DNA from: Neorhodopirellula pilleata
GTDB lineage: Bacteria > Planctomycetota > Planctomycetia > Pirellulales > Pirellulaceae
Reading direction: 5' to 3'
Assembly (NCBI RefSeq): GCF_007859915.1
Contig: NZ_SJPM01000005.1
Span: 62,001 to 126,000, forward strand
DNA length: 64,000 nucleotides
Position 1 is the first letter of the stretch, and each line of letters begins with the position of its first letter. The position numbers and the translations under genes were made by a program. The notes beneath the pieces were generated by a model. It did not search any database. It had not been told where the DNA came from and saw only the letters and a list, made by a program, of their open reading frames with translations. Shown here one piece after another: positions 49,594 through 58,519 of this stretch.

Positions 49594-51462
49594 ATGAATC
49601 GATTATATTTCTTTCGTCCTTTAGTGACGTCTGCATGTCAACGGGTTATTGGGGCATTCGCAATTTTTGTTTTTTGCGTGAGCGTTACGTGCTGCGTTGG
49701 AGCAGATCAACCCGTGCGTGAAAATCACGTGTATGCGAAGGTAGCAAACGGGAGCTTATCACTTGATTTCTATCCTCCGCTCCGTGGCGGCGACTTTCAG
49801 TCGCCGGGTTTCGGGGAACTGGCGACTGAAAGTCGCCACCACGAGGGCGGGAATCCCACGATCGTCTGGGTTCATGGAGGTGCCTGGCGGGCCGGATCGA
49901 AGAGCGATGTGCCCGTGCTGCACTGGCTTGAGCGTGGGTTTGCCATCGCGAGTGTTGATTATCGACTCAGTACAGAGGCCAAGTTTCCCGCCCAGGTCCA
50001 CGACATCAAAGCGGCGATTCGTTACCTGCGCGGTCATGCGTCGGAACTGAACTTGGATCCGAATCGGTTTGTGATCGCTGGCTCGTCGGCAGGCGGCCAC
50101 TTGGCTGCCTTAGTAGGCGTTTCTGGCGGCGTTGAAGAACTAGAAGGTTCGATCGGTGATCATGTTTCCGAATCGTCGGACGTTCAAGCGATCGTGTCGT
50201 TCTATGGTGCCTCGAATCTGCAATCGATCTTGTCGCAGTCCACCGAGCACGGGCTACGTGTTCGTGTTCCGGCGCTTCAACTGTTGCTCGGCGGACAGCC
50301 TGACGAAGTGCCCGAATTGGCGAAGCTGGCCAGCCCGGTTGCCCATGTCGACATATCCGATCCGCCACTGTGGTTGATCCATGGTGACGCCGACCCGCAA
50401 ATGCCACCGCAGCAATCCGAGGAGCTTCGGGCGGCTTACGAGAAATTAAGTTTGCCGGTTGAGCTTGATGTAGTCGCGGGCGGCAAACACGGTGGCGAGG
50501 AGTTCTTTTCTAAGGAAAGGCTCGGTCGGCTAGCGACGGTGCTCCGCCAACGTGGCACGGCGGTCCCCGCCGTGAAAGAACAACTCCACGGTGGTGACCA
50601 CCGTGCCACGTTGAAAATGCTGTTCGCGGGCAGCAGTTCGACCTACTGGAACGACATGCCCAACGAAATCGCCAAGGTCATCTCCGGCAAGGGCGGCTTA
50701 ATGCAGCGCAAAACGGTCACGGCGGACTTAGTCGGCCGCAGCGGCAGTGACATACGTGTTTATTTGGATCCAGATTGCGACTACCAGTACGGCGTCAAGC
50801 CCGGACAAAGTTTTCTCGACAAGGTCCGTGATGAACCGCTGGATTACGTTGTCTTGATGACCGTTTGTCGCTTCATCATGGGCGACGGCGATGGCAATCC
50901 GGACGGCCAAGGCCACCGCGACGCGATCACTCAGTATTGCCGCGAGATTCGTGCCTCGGGTGCCGAGCCGGTGTTCTACGAAATGGGATGGGGAACGACC
51001 GATCGGGAAGCCGAAGGCCGCAAGCGATTGATGAACCTGGCTCGAGAAAACAACATCAAGATTTACGTCCCCTGTTCCACCGCTTGGGCAAAAGTGCGGT
51101 CTGAACGCCCAGACTTGAAACTACAGCACGCCAAAGACAAGAGCCATCCCGGCGACCTTGGCCATTTTCTAAACATGGCGTGTTTCTATGCCGCCTTCGT
51201 TCAGCAATCTCCCGTCGCCCAGATCCCGCGAACTTTCCACGTTTGGCCGCACCTGGACAAAGCCGAGAAGGAGTCGCTCGAAGACCAACTCGACGCATCC
51301 TTTGAATCTTTTCAGCCGGATGCCTATCAAGCGAGATTGCCCGAATGGATGCGTCGCAACGCGGGGGCCGGTTATGTCGGCAAGGTCAGCGATCAGGACG
51401 CCGCCTACTTAGAGAGCGTGGCTTGGGATACATGGCTGGAAACTCAGGAATCGCTTCGTTGA
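49594..51462 (+). CDS. Two-domain exported hydrolase: alpha/beta esterase (BD-FAE-like) plus SGNH-like domain
   Basis: This 622-residue secreted protein has a signal region (residues 1-37, ending CCVGA) and an alpha/beta hydrolase with oxyanion motif WVHGGAW (94-96), nucleophile elbow GSSAG (Ser165), and acid and base in HGDADPQMPP (Asp267) and GGKHGGEEFF (His299). A second domain from about residue 341 has FAGSSSTYWNDMP (nucleophile-like Ser348) and KDKSHPGDLGH (Asp515, His518), the pattern of SGNH hydrolases. It may remove acyl groups from polysaccharide. Two palindromic elements lie inside the gene in frame: one codes residues 64-84 before the HGG strand, the other residues 320-339 at the domain junction. 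Confidence 0.82.
   Translation: MNRLYFFRPLVTSACQRVIGAFAIFVFCVSVTCCVGADQPVRENHVYAKVANGSLSLDFYPPLRGGDFQSPGFGELATESRHHEGGNPTIVWVHGGAWRAGSKSDVPVLHWLERGFAIASVDYRLSTEAKFPAQVHDIKAAIRYLRGHASELNLDPNRFVIAGSSAGGHLAALVGVSGGVEELEGSIGDHVSESSDVQAIVSFYGASNLQSILSQSTEHGLRVRVPALQLLLGGQPDEVPELAKLASPVAHVDISDPPLWLIHGDADPQMPPQQSEELRAAYEKLSLPVELDVVAGGKHGGEEFFSKERLGRLATVLRQRGTAVPAVKEQLHGGDHRATLKMLFAGSSSTYWNDMPNEIAKVISGKGGLMQRKTVTADLVGRSGSDIRVYLDPDCDYQYGVKPGQSFLDKVRDEPLDYVVLMTVCRFIMGDGDGNPDGQGHRDAITQYCREIRASGAEPVFYEMGWGTTDREAEGRKRLMNLARENNIKIYVPCSTAWAKVRSERPDLKLQHAKDKSHPGDLGHFLNMACFYAAFVQQSPVAQIPRTFHVWPHLDKAEKESLEDQLDASFESFQPDAYQARLPEWMRRNAGAGYVGKVSDQDAAYLESVAWDTWLETQESLR
49783..49843. repeat. REPIN-like element inside the esterase gene
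   Basis: A 61-bp copy with arms CGTGGCGGCGACTTTCAGTCGCC and GGCGACTGAAAGTCGCCACCACG. It is read through in frame as RGGDFQSP...LATESRHH. Confidence 0.92.
50551..50610. repeat. Family D palindrome inside the esterase gene
   Basis: A 60-bp element: CGTGGCACGGCGGTCCCCGC and GGTGGTGACCACCGTGCCACG form complementary outer arms, with inner palindromes. It is translated as exactly 20 residues (RGTAVPAV...HGGDHRAT). A related copy is in the element at 58344-58477. Confidence 0.9.
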
Positions 51463-51581
51463 AGGCTCAACGCCACATCCATGATCCCAATTGAGCGACT
51501 TTCCGGGCAAGCTGTGCAGGATCGGTTTTGCCGATTACACTCCCTGGAATGAACTGTCCACGGAACTCCAGGAACAAAAGA

Positions 51582-51929
51582 ATGCGATTCTCACTGACTT
51601 TGATTTTACTGTGCGTCGTGGCTTTAGGTTGCGATCAATCCGCCCCGAATCCGGGACCTGCCAATGGAGACGGTTTCAACATCGATTGGGGCAGCGGCAG
51701 TGTCAAGATTGAACCGGGAAAGGGTGTGAAAGTAGAAACACCGAACGTGAGTGTGGACGTAGAACCGGGCAAGCGAGTCGACGTCAAAGCGCCTGGGGTC
51801 AAAGTGACGCAAGAGTCCGGTAAAGGCGTTGACGTGCAAGCGCCGGGGGTCAACGTCAACTATGAGAATGGAAAGGGCGTCGACGTTTCAGCTCCCGGGG
51901 TCGACGTCGATGTGAAATCGGCCGAGTAG
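51582..51929 (+). CDS. Small lipoprotein with 17-residue repeats
   Basis: This 115-residue lipoprotein has a type II signal MRFSLTLILLCVVALGC (lipobox ALGC). The mature part consists of four 17-residue repeats, each starting GKGV or GKRV and reading roughly GKGVDVxAPGVxVxxEx. They look like short alternating beta-strands (V-x-V patterns), perhaps a beta-solenoid-like stalk on the outer membrane. The ATG at 51582 is preferred over an upstream start because it begins the signal peptide and has AGGA at about 10 nt. The 51-bp DNA repeats can expand or contract in frame. No known function; the neighbours give no clear hint. Confidence 0.75.
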   Translation: MRFSLTLILLCVVALGCDQSAPNPGPANGDGFNIDWGSGSVKIEPGKGVKVETPNVSVDVEPGKRVDVKAPGVKVTQESGKGVDVQAPGVNVNYENGKGVDVSAPGVDVDVKSAE

Positions 51930-52152
51930 ACAAGTTCGCTGTCGCTGTCGACCTCCGAATCAAGGCGCTTGCAGGCGACGGTCCGCTCACAGGGTTTGGA
52001 AGTCACTGCCATCGGTTACGTCAACGACCGACAGCCGCTGTGGTGGGAACGCACCCTATACCTTAGCGATCAATATGAATTCCACAGCCGGATGGGGTCG
52101 ATCCAATCGGCGACACCCGCCCGCGGCAAACTTCGCAGTCCGTGAACCGGAA

Positions 52153-53172
52153 ATGAATCAACAACAGGAAACGGATCAGTTGTTTGCCGGCGTCGATCTG
52201 GGTGGGACCTCCATCAAGGTCGCCTTAGCAGATTGTCTCGGCAATCGAATGTTGACTCGTGCGATTCCGACGCATTCCCATCGCGGCGCGATCGATGTCG
52301 TCCAGCGAATCGGCACGCTCATCGGCGATCTGTTGAATCAGTCTGGCAAGGCACCGGAACAGTTGCACGGCATCGGCGTTGGCGCACCGGGATTGGTGGA
52401 CGTTCACGAAGGCGTCACCAAGTTCTTGCCTAACTTTCCGACTCATTGGCGTGATGTGCCCGTCACGGCGATGTTGCAGGAACACTTTCAAGTTCCCGTG
52501 CGGCTACTCAACGATGTCCGCTCGGCGACGCTCGGCGAGTTGCGGTTCGGGCATGGCTGCAATCATCCTCGCTTAACGATGGCGTTCTTTTCCATCGGTA
52601 CCGGAATCGGTGGCGGACTGGCGCTGCAAGGGAAGCTCTGGCTGGGGCCGCTGGGCGCGGCCGGTGAACTCGGTCATCAAACGATCATTCCTGACGGGCC
52701 GCGTTGCGGTTGCGGAAACCGAGGTTGCTTGGAAGCCATTGCAAGTGGTACCGCGATCGCCGCCGAAGGAGTTCGACTGATGCGGTGCGGCCTTGCACCC
52801 TCGCTGCATGAATCGATCGACGGAAATGCCGATCGCGTCACGGTTCGAGAAATGACGGCGCACGCCGATCAAGACCCGCCGTTAAAGGAAGCCCTCATCG
52901 AAGCCGCCAAATCAATCGGCATCGCGGCGGCCAACGTCGTCACGATTTTACATCCGGACATGATCGTCTTGGGGGGAGGTGTCGCGGAAATGGGGCCGCT
53001 ACTGACCGACACCGTCCGTCAGGTCATTCGCGAACGCGTGGGCATGATGCCCACCGATAACGTCCGTGTCGAGCGTTCCCTCTTAGGCGAACACGCCGGT
53101 CTGCAAGGTGCGATCGCGCTCGCCATGGGGCCTGTTGAACTTTCCGGTCCCATTGTCGAAGGAACCCATTGA
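52153..53172 (+). CDS. ROK family sugar kinase (glucokinase-like)
   Basis: This 339-residue ROK kinase has the N-terminal phosphate loop VDLGGTSIKVA (residues 14-24), catalytic Asp121 in LLNDVRSATLGE, GTGIGGGLAL, and the zinc site CGCGNRGCLEA (Cys185, Cys187, Cys192) with an upstream GELGHQ. Expected activity is ATP-dependent phosphorylation of glucose or a related sugar. No helix-turn-helix is present at the N-terminus, so it is a kinase rather than a ROK repressor. The ATG at 52153 is preferred to one 26 codons upstream, which would add an unrelated extension. It is followed by a 24-codon fragment. Confidence 0.88.
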   Translation: MNQQQETDQLFAGVDLGGTSIKVALADCLGNRMLTRAIPTHSHRGAIDVVQRIGTLIGDLLNQSGKAPEQLHGIGVGAPGLVDVHEGVTKFLPNFPTHWRDVPVTAMLQEHFQVPVRLLNDVRSATLGELRFGHGCNHPRLTMAFFSIGTGIGGGLALQGKLWLGPLGAAGELGHQTIIPDGPRCGCGNRGCLEAIASGTAIAAEGVRLMRCGLAPSLHESIDGNADRVTVREMTAHADQDPPLKEALIEAAKSIGIAAANVVTILHPDMIVLGGGVAEMGPLLTDTVRQVIRERVGMMPTDNVRVERSLLGEHAGLQGAIALAMGPVELSGPIVEGTH

Positions 53173-53246
53173 TGAAACTCCAATACGCCGACTTATCCAA
53201 GATGTTTGATATCAAGCCGTATGCCGTCAAGCAGGCGGTCGTATAG
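53172..53246 (+). other. 24-codon frame, possible gene remnant
   Basis: An ATG overlaps the kinase stop by one base. It codes MKLQYADLSKMFDIKPYAVK plus four residues, then TAG TAG. It looks like the first residues of a former downstream gene, but is too short to identify. Confidence 0.3.
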
Positions 53247-53359
53247 TAGCTCAATCCACAAGGCGATGAAAAGTTGCTCACTCGCGTGCCTTCTCATCAA
53301 CGCCATCAGTTTATGCTGAAGCCAGATTCTCTCCGCTCAAACAGAACGATCCGATTTTT

Positions 53360-56347
53360 ATGTACTACTTGCTCGATTGGCCGAGACTCCTGAAACGTTC
53401 ATGCGTTTTGATGCTGTTTGCCGTGTTACCGACGAGCAGCCTGGTGATGCAACCCGCCTTGGCCGAAGACCCGGTAGATGTCGTTACCGATGTGATGAAA
53501 AAACAGTCATCGCCGAGAGCTGCCGACTTTCCACCGGTGATCAACAGCCCCTCCGAGGCGGACCAGTTGCCGATGCCGGCCGAGGACGCTGCCGTTTCGA
53601 TGAAGTTGCCTGAAGGCTTTCACGCGACCGTTTTCGCTTTGGAACCGGATGTCCAAAACCCCATTGCGATGGCGTGGGACGAGCGGCAGCGTCTTTGGAT
53701 CGCGGAAAACTACACGTACTCCGATCGGACGCAGAGGTTCGACCTGTCGATGCGCGACCGCGTTTTGATCTTTGAAGATTCTGACAAGGACGGCAAAGCA
53801 GACACACGCAAAGTGTTCCTTGATGACGTGCAAATGCTGACCAGTGTCGAGATCGGCCACGGCGGCGTGTACTTGATGTGCCCGCCTCAACTGTTGTTCG
53901 TCCCCGATGCGGATGGCGACGATGTGCCCGACGGACCGCCGCAAGTTTTGCTCGATGGGTTTGAAATTGGTGAGAGCAGTCGCCACAACTTTGCCAATGG
54001 GCTTCGTTGGGGGCCTGACGGTTGGCTGTACGGTCGATGCGGACATTCTTGCCCAGGCCGAATCGGCCAACCCGGCACACCTGCGGATCAACGCATTCCG
54101 ATCGACGGTGGCATCTGGCGATACCATCCAACCCGCCAAGTCGTCGAGGTCTTATGCCACGGCACGGTTAACCCGTGGGGGCATGATTGGGACAAGAATG
54201 GCGAGTTGTTCTTTATCAATACAGTCATTGGACACCTATGGCATATGGTGCCGGGTTCGCATTTTAAAGAATCATTCGGCGAAAGCGAAAACCCGTTCGT
54301 CTATGAGCGAATGGATATGATCGCTGACCACTATCACTTCGACACCCGTGGTAATTGGACGAATAGCCGCGACGGCAAGGCAAATGATTTCGGAGGCGGA
54401 CATGCCCATGTCGGAATGCTGATCTACCACGGAGATCGTTGGCCCAAGCAATATCAAGACAAACTGATGACGATCAACATGCATGGAAGCCGGGTGAATG
54501 TGGAGCGACTCGATCGAACGACCAGCGGATACGTCGGGCGACACGAGCCGGACTTTTTAATCTCGCGGGATCCGTTCTTCCGCGGCACGGACCTGAGCGT
54601 TGGCCCCGACGGCGACGTCTATCTGATCGATTGGAGCGATACCGGTGAATGTCATGAACACACCGGAGTGCATCGAACGAGCGGTCGTATTTTCAAGATT
54701 TCGCATCCTGGGAAATCCACCCGTGTTTTTACAAAGCCCATGTGTTTGGCCGGAACAGGTGAATTGCCAAAACTTTGGCGTGACTATCAAGACGGAAAGA
54801 TATCCTCCGAGGATTTGAGACAACTTGCCGAGCACGACGACGAACACGTTCGTGTTTGGGCCATTCGTTTACTTACTGATTTTTGGCCGCTCGATTGGAT
54901 GACGGGGCCGAATCCGCAGGCCGAGTATCCTGTCGATTCGGCGACGACAAGCTTGCTCTTACAAATGGCGAGCGATGATCCATCAGGCTTGGTCGTGCGT
55001 GCCCTCGTGAGCACGTTGCAGCGGATGCCGATCGAGGCCCGCTCAAGTCTCGCCGAACAAATCTTGTCTCGGCAGGAATTCAGCGATCAAAGAGATCTGG
55101 CCTTACTTTGTTGGTATGGGCTGATGCCGTTGGTTGATCGGGCTCCGGATCAATTGGTTGAAATCGCAGCGAAGACCGAGTGGCCGCTGCTGAGCCGCTG
55201 GATCGCACGAGGTCTCAGTTCCAGGTATCGCGAGCATTCCGAATCGTTCGAACGACTCTTGCAAGCCGCTAACAAAATGCCGCCGGCGAGCCAGTCCGAA
55301 ACACTGATCGGTATTCACGAAGGCCTTCAAGGTTATCGAAAAGCCGCCTTGCCGCGAGCGTGGAATGAGTTCTGTCGCTTGCCTGGCGTTCACGATTCGG
55401 ACCGTCTACGCGATTTGAATATTCTCTTTGGAGATGGTCGTGCTCTCGATGCTGTTCGCGATTTGGTTCTTAACGATCGGGCCGACATGAAAGTACGGAT
55501 CAGTGCGTTAGAGACTCTGATCGATGCCAAGCCGAACGATCTCCGTCGTGTTTGCGAACAAGTTCTCAATGTCCAATTGCTCAACGGCATAGCGCTGCGT
55601 GGGTTGTCATTCGAGGAAGACTCGGAAATTGCCAAACTGATCGTTCGTCGTTACCGGAACTTTCTTGCGGACGACCGGCAGAAAGCAATCGAGACACTGC
55701 TGAGCCGAAAAACATGGGCGATGATTTTGTTGGACGCGATCGATCAGGGGCAAAGTTCGCTATCGACTAGCGACTTGTCGGCATCGCAAGCCCGCCAGAT
55801 CTTGACATTCGATGATGCGGACCTAACCGCTAGACTCGGTGAAGTTTGGGGGCAATTGCGAGAGACGAGCGAGGAACGACGAATTGCCATCGAGGACTGG
55901 AAAAAGCGTCTGGACAAGAAGACGTTGGCTGCGGCGGACCTTTCGTCAGGTCGCGTCCTGTTTGAAAAAACGTGTGCGGGGTGTCATATGCTTTACGGTC
56001 AAGGCAACCGGGTCGGTCCCGACCTGACCGGAGCGCAGCGCGGCAGCCTGGAATACCTACTGGAAAACATTCTCGACCCCAGTGCCGTCGTCGGCAAAGA
56101 CTACCGAATGTCGAAAGTCTTGACGGTGGACGGTCGCATCTTGAGTGGCTTGGTCATCAGCCGCGACGCAAACCGATTGGTACTGCGAACGGCAACCGAA
56201 CCAATTACCATCGCGGACGACGATATCGAGTTGATCGAGGAATCCGCGTTATCGGCGATGCCGGACGGTCTGTTGCACAATTTAACAGACGATCAAGTTG
56301 CCGAACTCATTGCTTACCTCATGCACCCGACCCAGGTTTTTCCATGA
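53360..56347 (+). CDS. PVC-type membrane-bound dehydrogenase with C-terminal CxxCH heme domain
   Basis: This 995-residue exported protein is of a type expanded in Planctomycetes and Verrucomicrobia. The signal peptide is at residues 1-36 (…MQPALA). An N-terminal beta-propeller dehydrogenase domain follows, with LPEGFHATVFALEPDVQNPI, AMAWDERQRLWIAENYTYSD, HNFANGLRWGPDGWLYGRCG and VYLIDWSDTGECHEHTGVHR. The middle third is HEAT-like helical. The C-terminal heme domain has CAGCH (Cys872, Cys875, His876), then YGQGNRVGPDLTGA and VVGKDYRMSKVLTVDGRI. It probably oxidises a sugar or aldose derivative in the periplasm, passing electrons to the bound heme. The substrate is not known. Confidence 0.92.
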   Translation: MYYLLDWPRLLKRSCVLMLFAVLPTSSLVMQPALAEDPVDVVTDVMKKQSSPRAADFPPVINSPSEADQLPMPAEDAAVSMKLPEGFHATVFALEPDVQNPIAMAWDERQRLWIAENYTYSDRTQRFDLSMRDRVLIFEDSDKDGKADTRKVFLDDVQMLTSVEIGHGGVYLMCPPQLLFVPDADGDDVPDGPPQVLLDGFEIGESSRHNFANGLRWGPDGWLYGRCGHSCPGRIGQPGTPADQRIPIDGGIWRYHPTRQVVEVLCHGTVNPWGHDWDKNGELFFINTVIGHLWHMVPGSHFKESFGESENPFVYERMDMIADHYHFDTRGNWTNSRDGKANDFGGGHAHVGMLIYHGDRWPKQYQDKLMTINMHGSRVNVERLDRTTSGYVGRHEPDFLISRDPFFRGTDLSVGPDGDVYLIDWSDTGECHEHTGVHRTSGRIFKISHPGKSTRVFTKPMCLAGTGELPKLWRDYQDGKISSEDLRQLAEHDDEHVRVWAIRLLTDFWPLDWMTGPNPQAEYPVDSATTSLLLQMASDDPSGLVVRALVSTLQRMPIEARSSLAEQILSRQEFSDQRDLALLCWYGLMPLVDRAPDQLVEIAAKTEWPLLSRWIARGLSSRYREHSESFERLLQAANKMPPASQSETLIGIHEGLQGYRKAALPRAWNEFCRLPGVHDSDRLRDLNILFGDGRALDAVRDLVLNDRADMKVRISALETLIDAKPNDLRRVCEQVLNVQLLNGIALRGLSFEEDSEIAKLIVRRYRNFLADDRQKAIETLLSRKTWAMILLDAIDQGQSSLSTSDLSASQARQILTFDDADLTARLGEVWGQLRETSEERRIAIEDWKKRLDKKTLAAADLSSGRVLFEKTCAGCHMLYGQGNRVGPDLTGAQRGSLEYLLENILDPSAVVGKDYRMSKVLTVDGRILSGLVISRDANRLVLRTATEPITIADDDIELIEESALSAMPDGLLHNLTDDQVAELIAYLMHPTQVFP

Positions 56348-56349
56348 AA

Positions 56350-56372
56350 CGTGGTGGTGCTTTTCAGTCGCC
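56350..56372 (+). repeat. Half of a REPIN-like element
   Basis: CGTGGTGGTGCTTTTCAGTC followed by GCCC lies 2 nt after the heme protein stop. The inverted partner is missing. Confidence 0.7.
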
Positions 56373-56576
56373 CATGACACTCCTCCAATCAAGCTGGCAT
56401 CTGGATTCTTGGCCGCCAGCAGCTATTGGATGACTGATGCAACGACCCCGGCAAAGCAAGTTGCCGATGAATTCGCGGTTAAAGATCGTGCTAGTTCTGA
56501 TCCCACGCACAATCAACCGCAGAAGCCGATTGCACGGATCGACTGCGGATTAGCTAGGAAGACAGAGAGCACTCGA

Positions 56577-56747
56577 TCATTCGTCGAGTAAACCCGCTTC
56601 TCTTAATCTAGCTCCCTCTTTCTCATTCTCCTGAATCAACGCCTCCAAACCCGCTTGGTCGGATACAACCGGTTCGGAACTGTTGCCACAGCCAGTCGAC
56701 GCAACGACAAGGATAAATATCATCAGGAATAGGCAGAAAGGTTTCAT
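56577..56747 (-). CDS. Small lipoprotein next to DUF1559
   Basis: A 56-codon minus-strand frame codes MKPFCLFLMIFILVVASTGC, a type II signal peptide with lipobox ASTGC, followed by an acidic tail (GLEALIQENEKEGARLREAG). A small lipoprotein directly downstream of a DUF1559 gene is a frequent planctomycete arrangement. It starts 71 nt after the DUF1559 stop on the same strand, so the two are probably co-transcribed. Function unknown. Confidence 0.75.
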   Translation of the reverse strand: MKPFCLFLMIFILVVASTGCGNSSEPVVSDQAGLEALIQENEKEGARLREAGLLDE

Positions 56748-56818
56748 AGCTTCGACTCAGAAAGTATTTGACACTTGGTAACGAGATACATGAGAGGATT
56801 CAACACGAGACCGAGCAC

Positions 56819-58039
56819 TCACAATTCCGCTTGGATGGTTTCCTTGCTCGCACGGGTACCTAGAGCTCCCCACAATCCGAAAGGACTGATGCTTCCAGGC
56901 GCCGTAGCTCCCGTATCGCCATCTTCCACCGTTGCCGCGACCGAGCCTCCAGCCTCGATCGAGTCGGTGATGAACTTCACCGCCCCGTCACCCATTAGCA
57001 CGTGAGCTCCGCCCTGGTGTCGACTGGCGAGTGACGCGACACCCTCCTTGGCCCGGGTATTGCCATCCCATCCTACGGCGCCGTCAAAGCAATTTTCACG
57101 GTTGGGTGGCAAGATCGTTTGAAACCCGGAGAAAACGAGCATTGCGCTTGCCCATAGAAAACCACGCCCATGCACACCGTTTCCTTTCGTCGTATGCACA
57201 CGGCCCGCAGCAATCTCCGCCGGTGCCCAGAACGTGGGACGCGCGGGGTCTTTCAATCCAGGTGCGTTGCAGGCGTAGACGTTTTCTTCGAGCGTATCGT
57301 TATTGCCGACATGTAAAATCGACGTTCGGATGTCATTGTCTCCGAGATCCGTCGCGATCTCGCCGCCCATCACCGTGTTGGCCAAACCATCGAGAACGTC
57401 ACGAAAACGCGTGGGTTGATAGGGAACGAACATGCCTCGCAACGAAGCTCTTGCGTCGATTGATTCACCTTGGTTCTCTGCGTAGAAAACATCCCATGGA
57501 CCTGAGACCGTTTGGTCGACTCCATCTCCGATGCAACAAGCATAATTCGTACGCGCGAACGCCGGCAAACCCTTGCCGGGATCGCTAGGACATCGAAAGG
57601 CAGGAACTTCGGTGATCCAAGGGGTGTACCATGCATAACTAGGAGTAGGCTGAGGGCCCATGGCCTGGACGGACGAACTACCAACAAAAGGGTTGGAGAT
57701 TTGTTCCCAAAGTGCTTGCTGCTCGACGAAGGGGAGCGTGCCCACCAGAAAACCAAGCTTGAAGTTGTTCGAAACAGCGGTTCTCGTTGTTGCGTTTCTA
57801 GCTCCCCCGACTCCTAAGGTTCCACCGCCTTGTGTTGGCAATTGGTTGTAGGCAGCATGATAGTTGTGCAAACCGAGACCGATTTGCTTGACGTTATTAC
57901 TGCAGCTCATTCGCCGTGCCGCCTCTCGGGCTGCTTGCACGGCGGGCAAGAGTAGCCCGACCAAGACGCCGATGATGGCGATCACGACCAACAGTTCTAC
58001 CAAAGTAAAACCGAGGGGCTTTCGATTGACTAAAGGCAT
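56819..58039 (-). CDS. DUF1559 prepilin-like protein
   Basis: This 406-residue member of a family expanded in Planctomycetes has an N-terminal type IV pilin-like methylation site: KPLGFTLVELLVVIAIIGVL, cleaved after the Gly before F, then LLPAVQAAREAARRMSCSNN and VKQIGLGLHNYHAAY. The C-terminus has the H-x9-DG motif in ASRHQGGAHVLMGDGAVKFI. It is probably a surface pseudopilin processed by PilD. The ATG at 58039 is chosen because GGAGGA lies 7 nt upstream; another start codon two codons earlier lacks this spacing. It is divergent from the sigma factor gene, with 480 nt between them. Confidence 0.93.
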   Translation of the reverse strand: MPLVNRKPLGFTLVELLVVIAIIGVLVGLLLPAVQAAREAARRMSCSNNVKQIGLGLHNYHAAYNQLPTQGGGTLGVGGARNATTRTAVSNNFKLGFLVGTLPFVEQQALWEQISNPFVGSSSVQAMGPQPTPSYAWYTPWITEVPAFRCPSDPGKGLPAFARTNYACCIGDGVDQTVSGPWDVFYAENQGESIDARASLRGMFVPYQPTRFRDVLDGLANTVMGGEIATDLGDNDIRTSILHVGNNDTLEENVYACNAPGLKDPARPTFWAPAEIAAGRVHTTKGNGVHGRGFLWASAMLVFSGFQTILPPNRENCFDGAVGWDGNTRAKEGVASLASRHQGGAHVLMGDGAVKFITDSIEAGGSVAATVEDGDTGATAPGSISPFGLWGALGTRASKETIQAEL

Positions 58040-58343
58040 AACCAATTCCTCCGAAGATGCGAAAATGATGGGAATCGTGAAGTCGATTCTCGAAAGGAAA
58101 AACGACGCTTACGTTTTGGGTTCATTCCGCAATGCGGCAGAATGACTCACTAAAGTCTTTCTGCGACGTGTTCGTTCACCTGCCGTCAAAAAAAGAAAAT
58201 ATGCTTGTACTTTTGGCGAAGTCAGAAGAAATCAGAAATCTGGCACTTTATGGCAGATCGAGCCATTTGTTGCAGAACAGCAGTAGGATCCATGCTGTGC
58301 CGGATCAACGAAATTGTCCGGGCGCCTCCCCGGCCATCACAAT

Positions 58344-58477
58344 CCTAGTGCTTCAACCAGATTTGACTTTAGGGCGTCAGCAACGTGGCTCGACGGTCCT
58401 CCGTCGAGAATCACGGTGGGGACCACCGTGCCACGTTTGAAGCCAACCCTCATTTTAAATATTGACGAAGCACTAGG
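58344..58477. repeat. 134-bp MITE-like element with 11-bp terminal inverted repeats
   Basis: The ends CCTAGTGCTTC and GAAGCACTAGG are perfect inverted repeats. The inside holds two small palindromes (CTCGACGGTCCTCCGTCGAG and CACGGTGGGGACCACCGTG) enclosed by ACGTGGC/GCCACGT, related to the family D element at 50551. It lies in the 480-nt region between divergent promoters. Confidence 0.85.
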
Positions 58478-58519
58478 GGCGAAACTGCAAACCGTCCTTG
58501 GAAACTCGATTAACCAGAT

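Noticed and set aside
50620..51462. Separate SGNH hydrolase gene
   Set aside because: The frame is continuous with the esterase across the 20-residue palindrome-coded linker, and no stop or ribosome binding site lies between.
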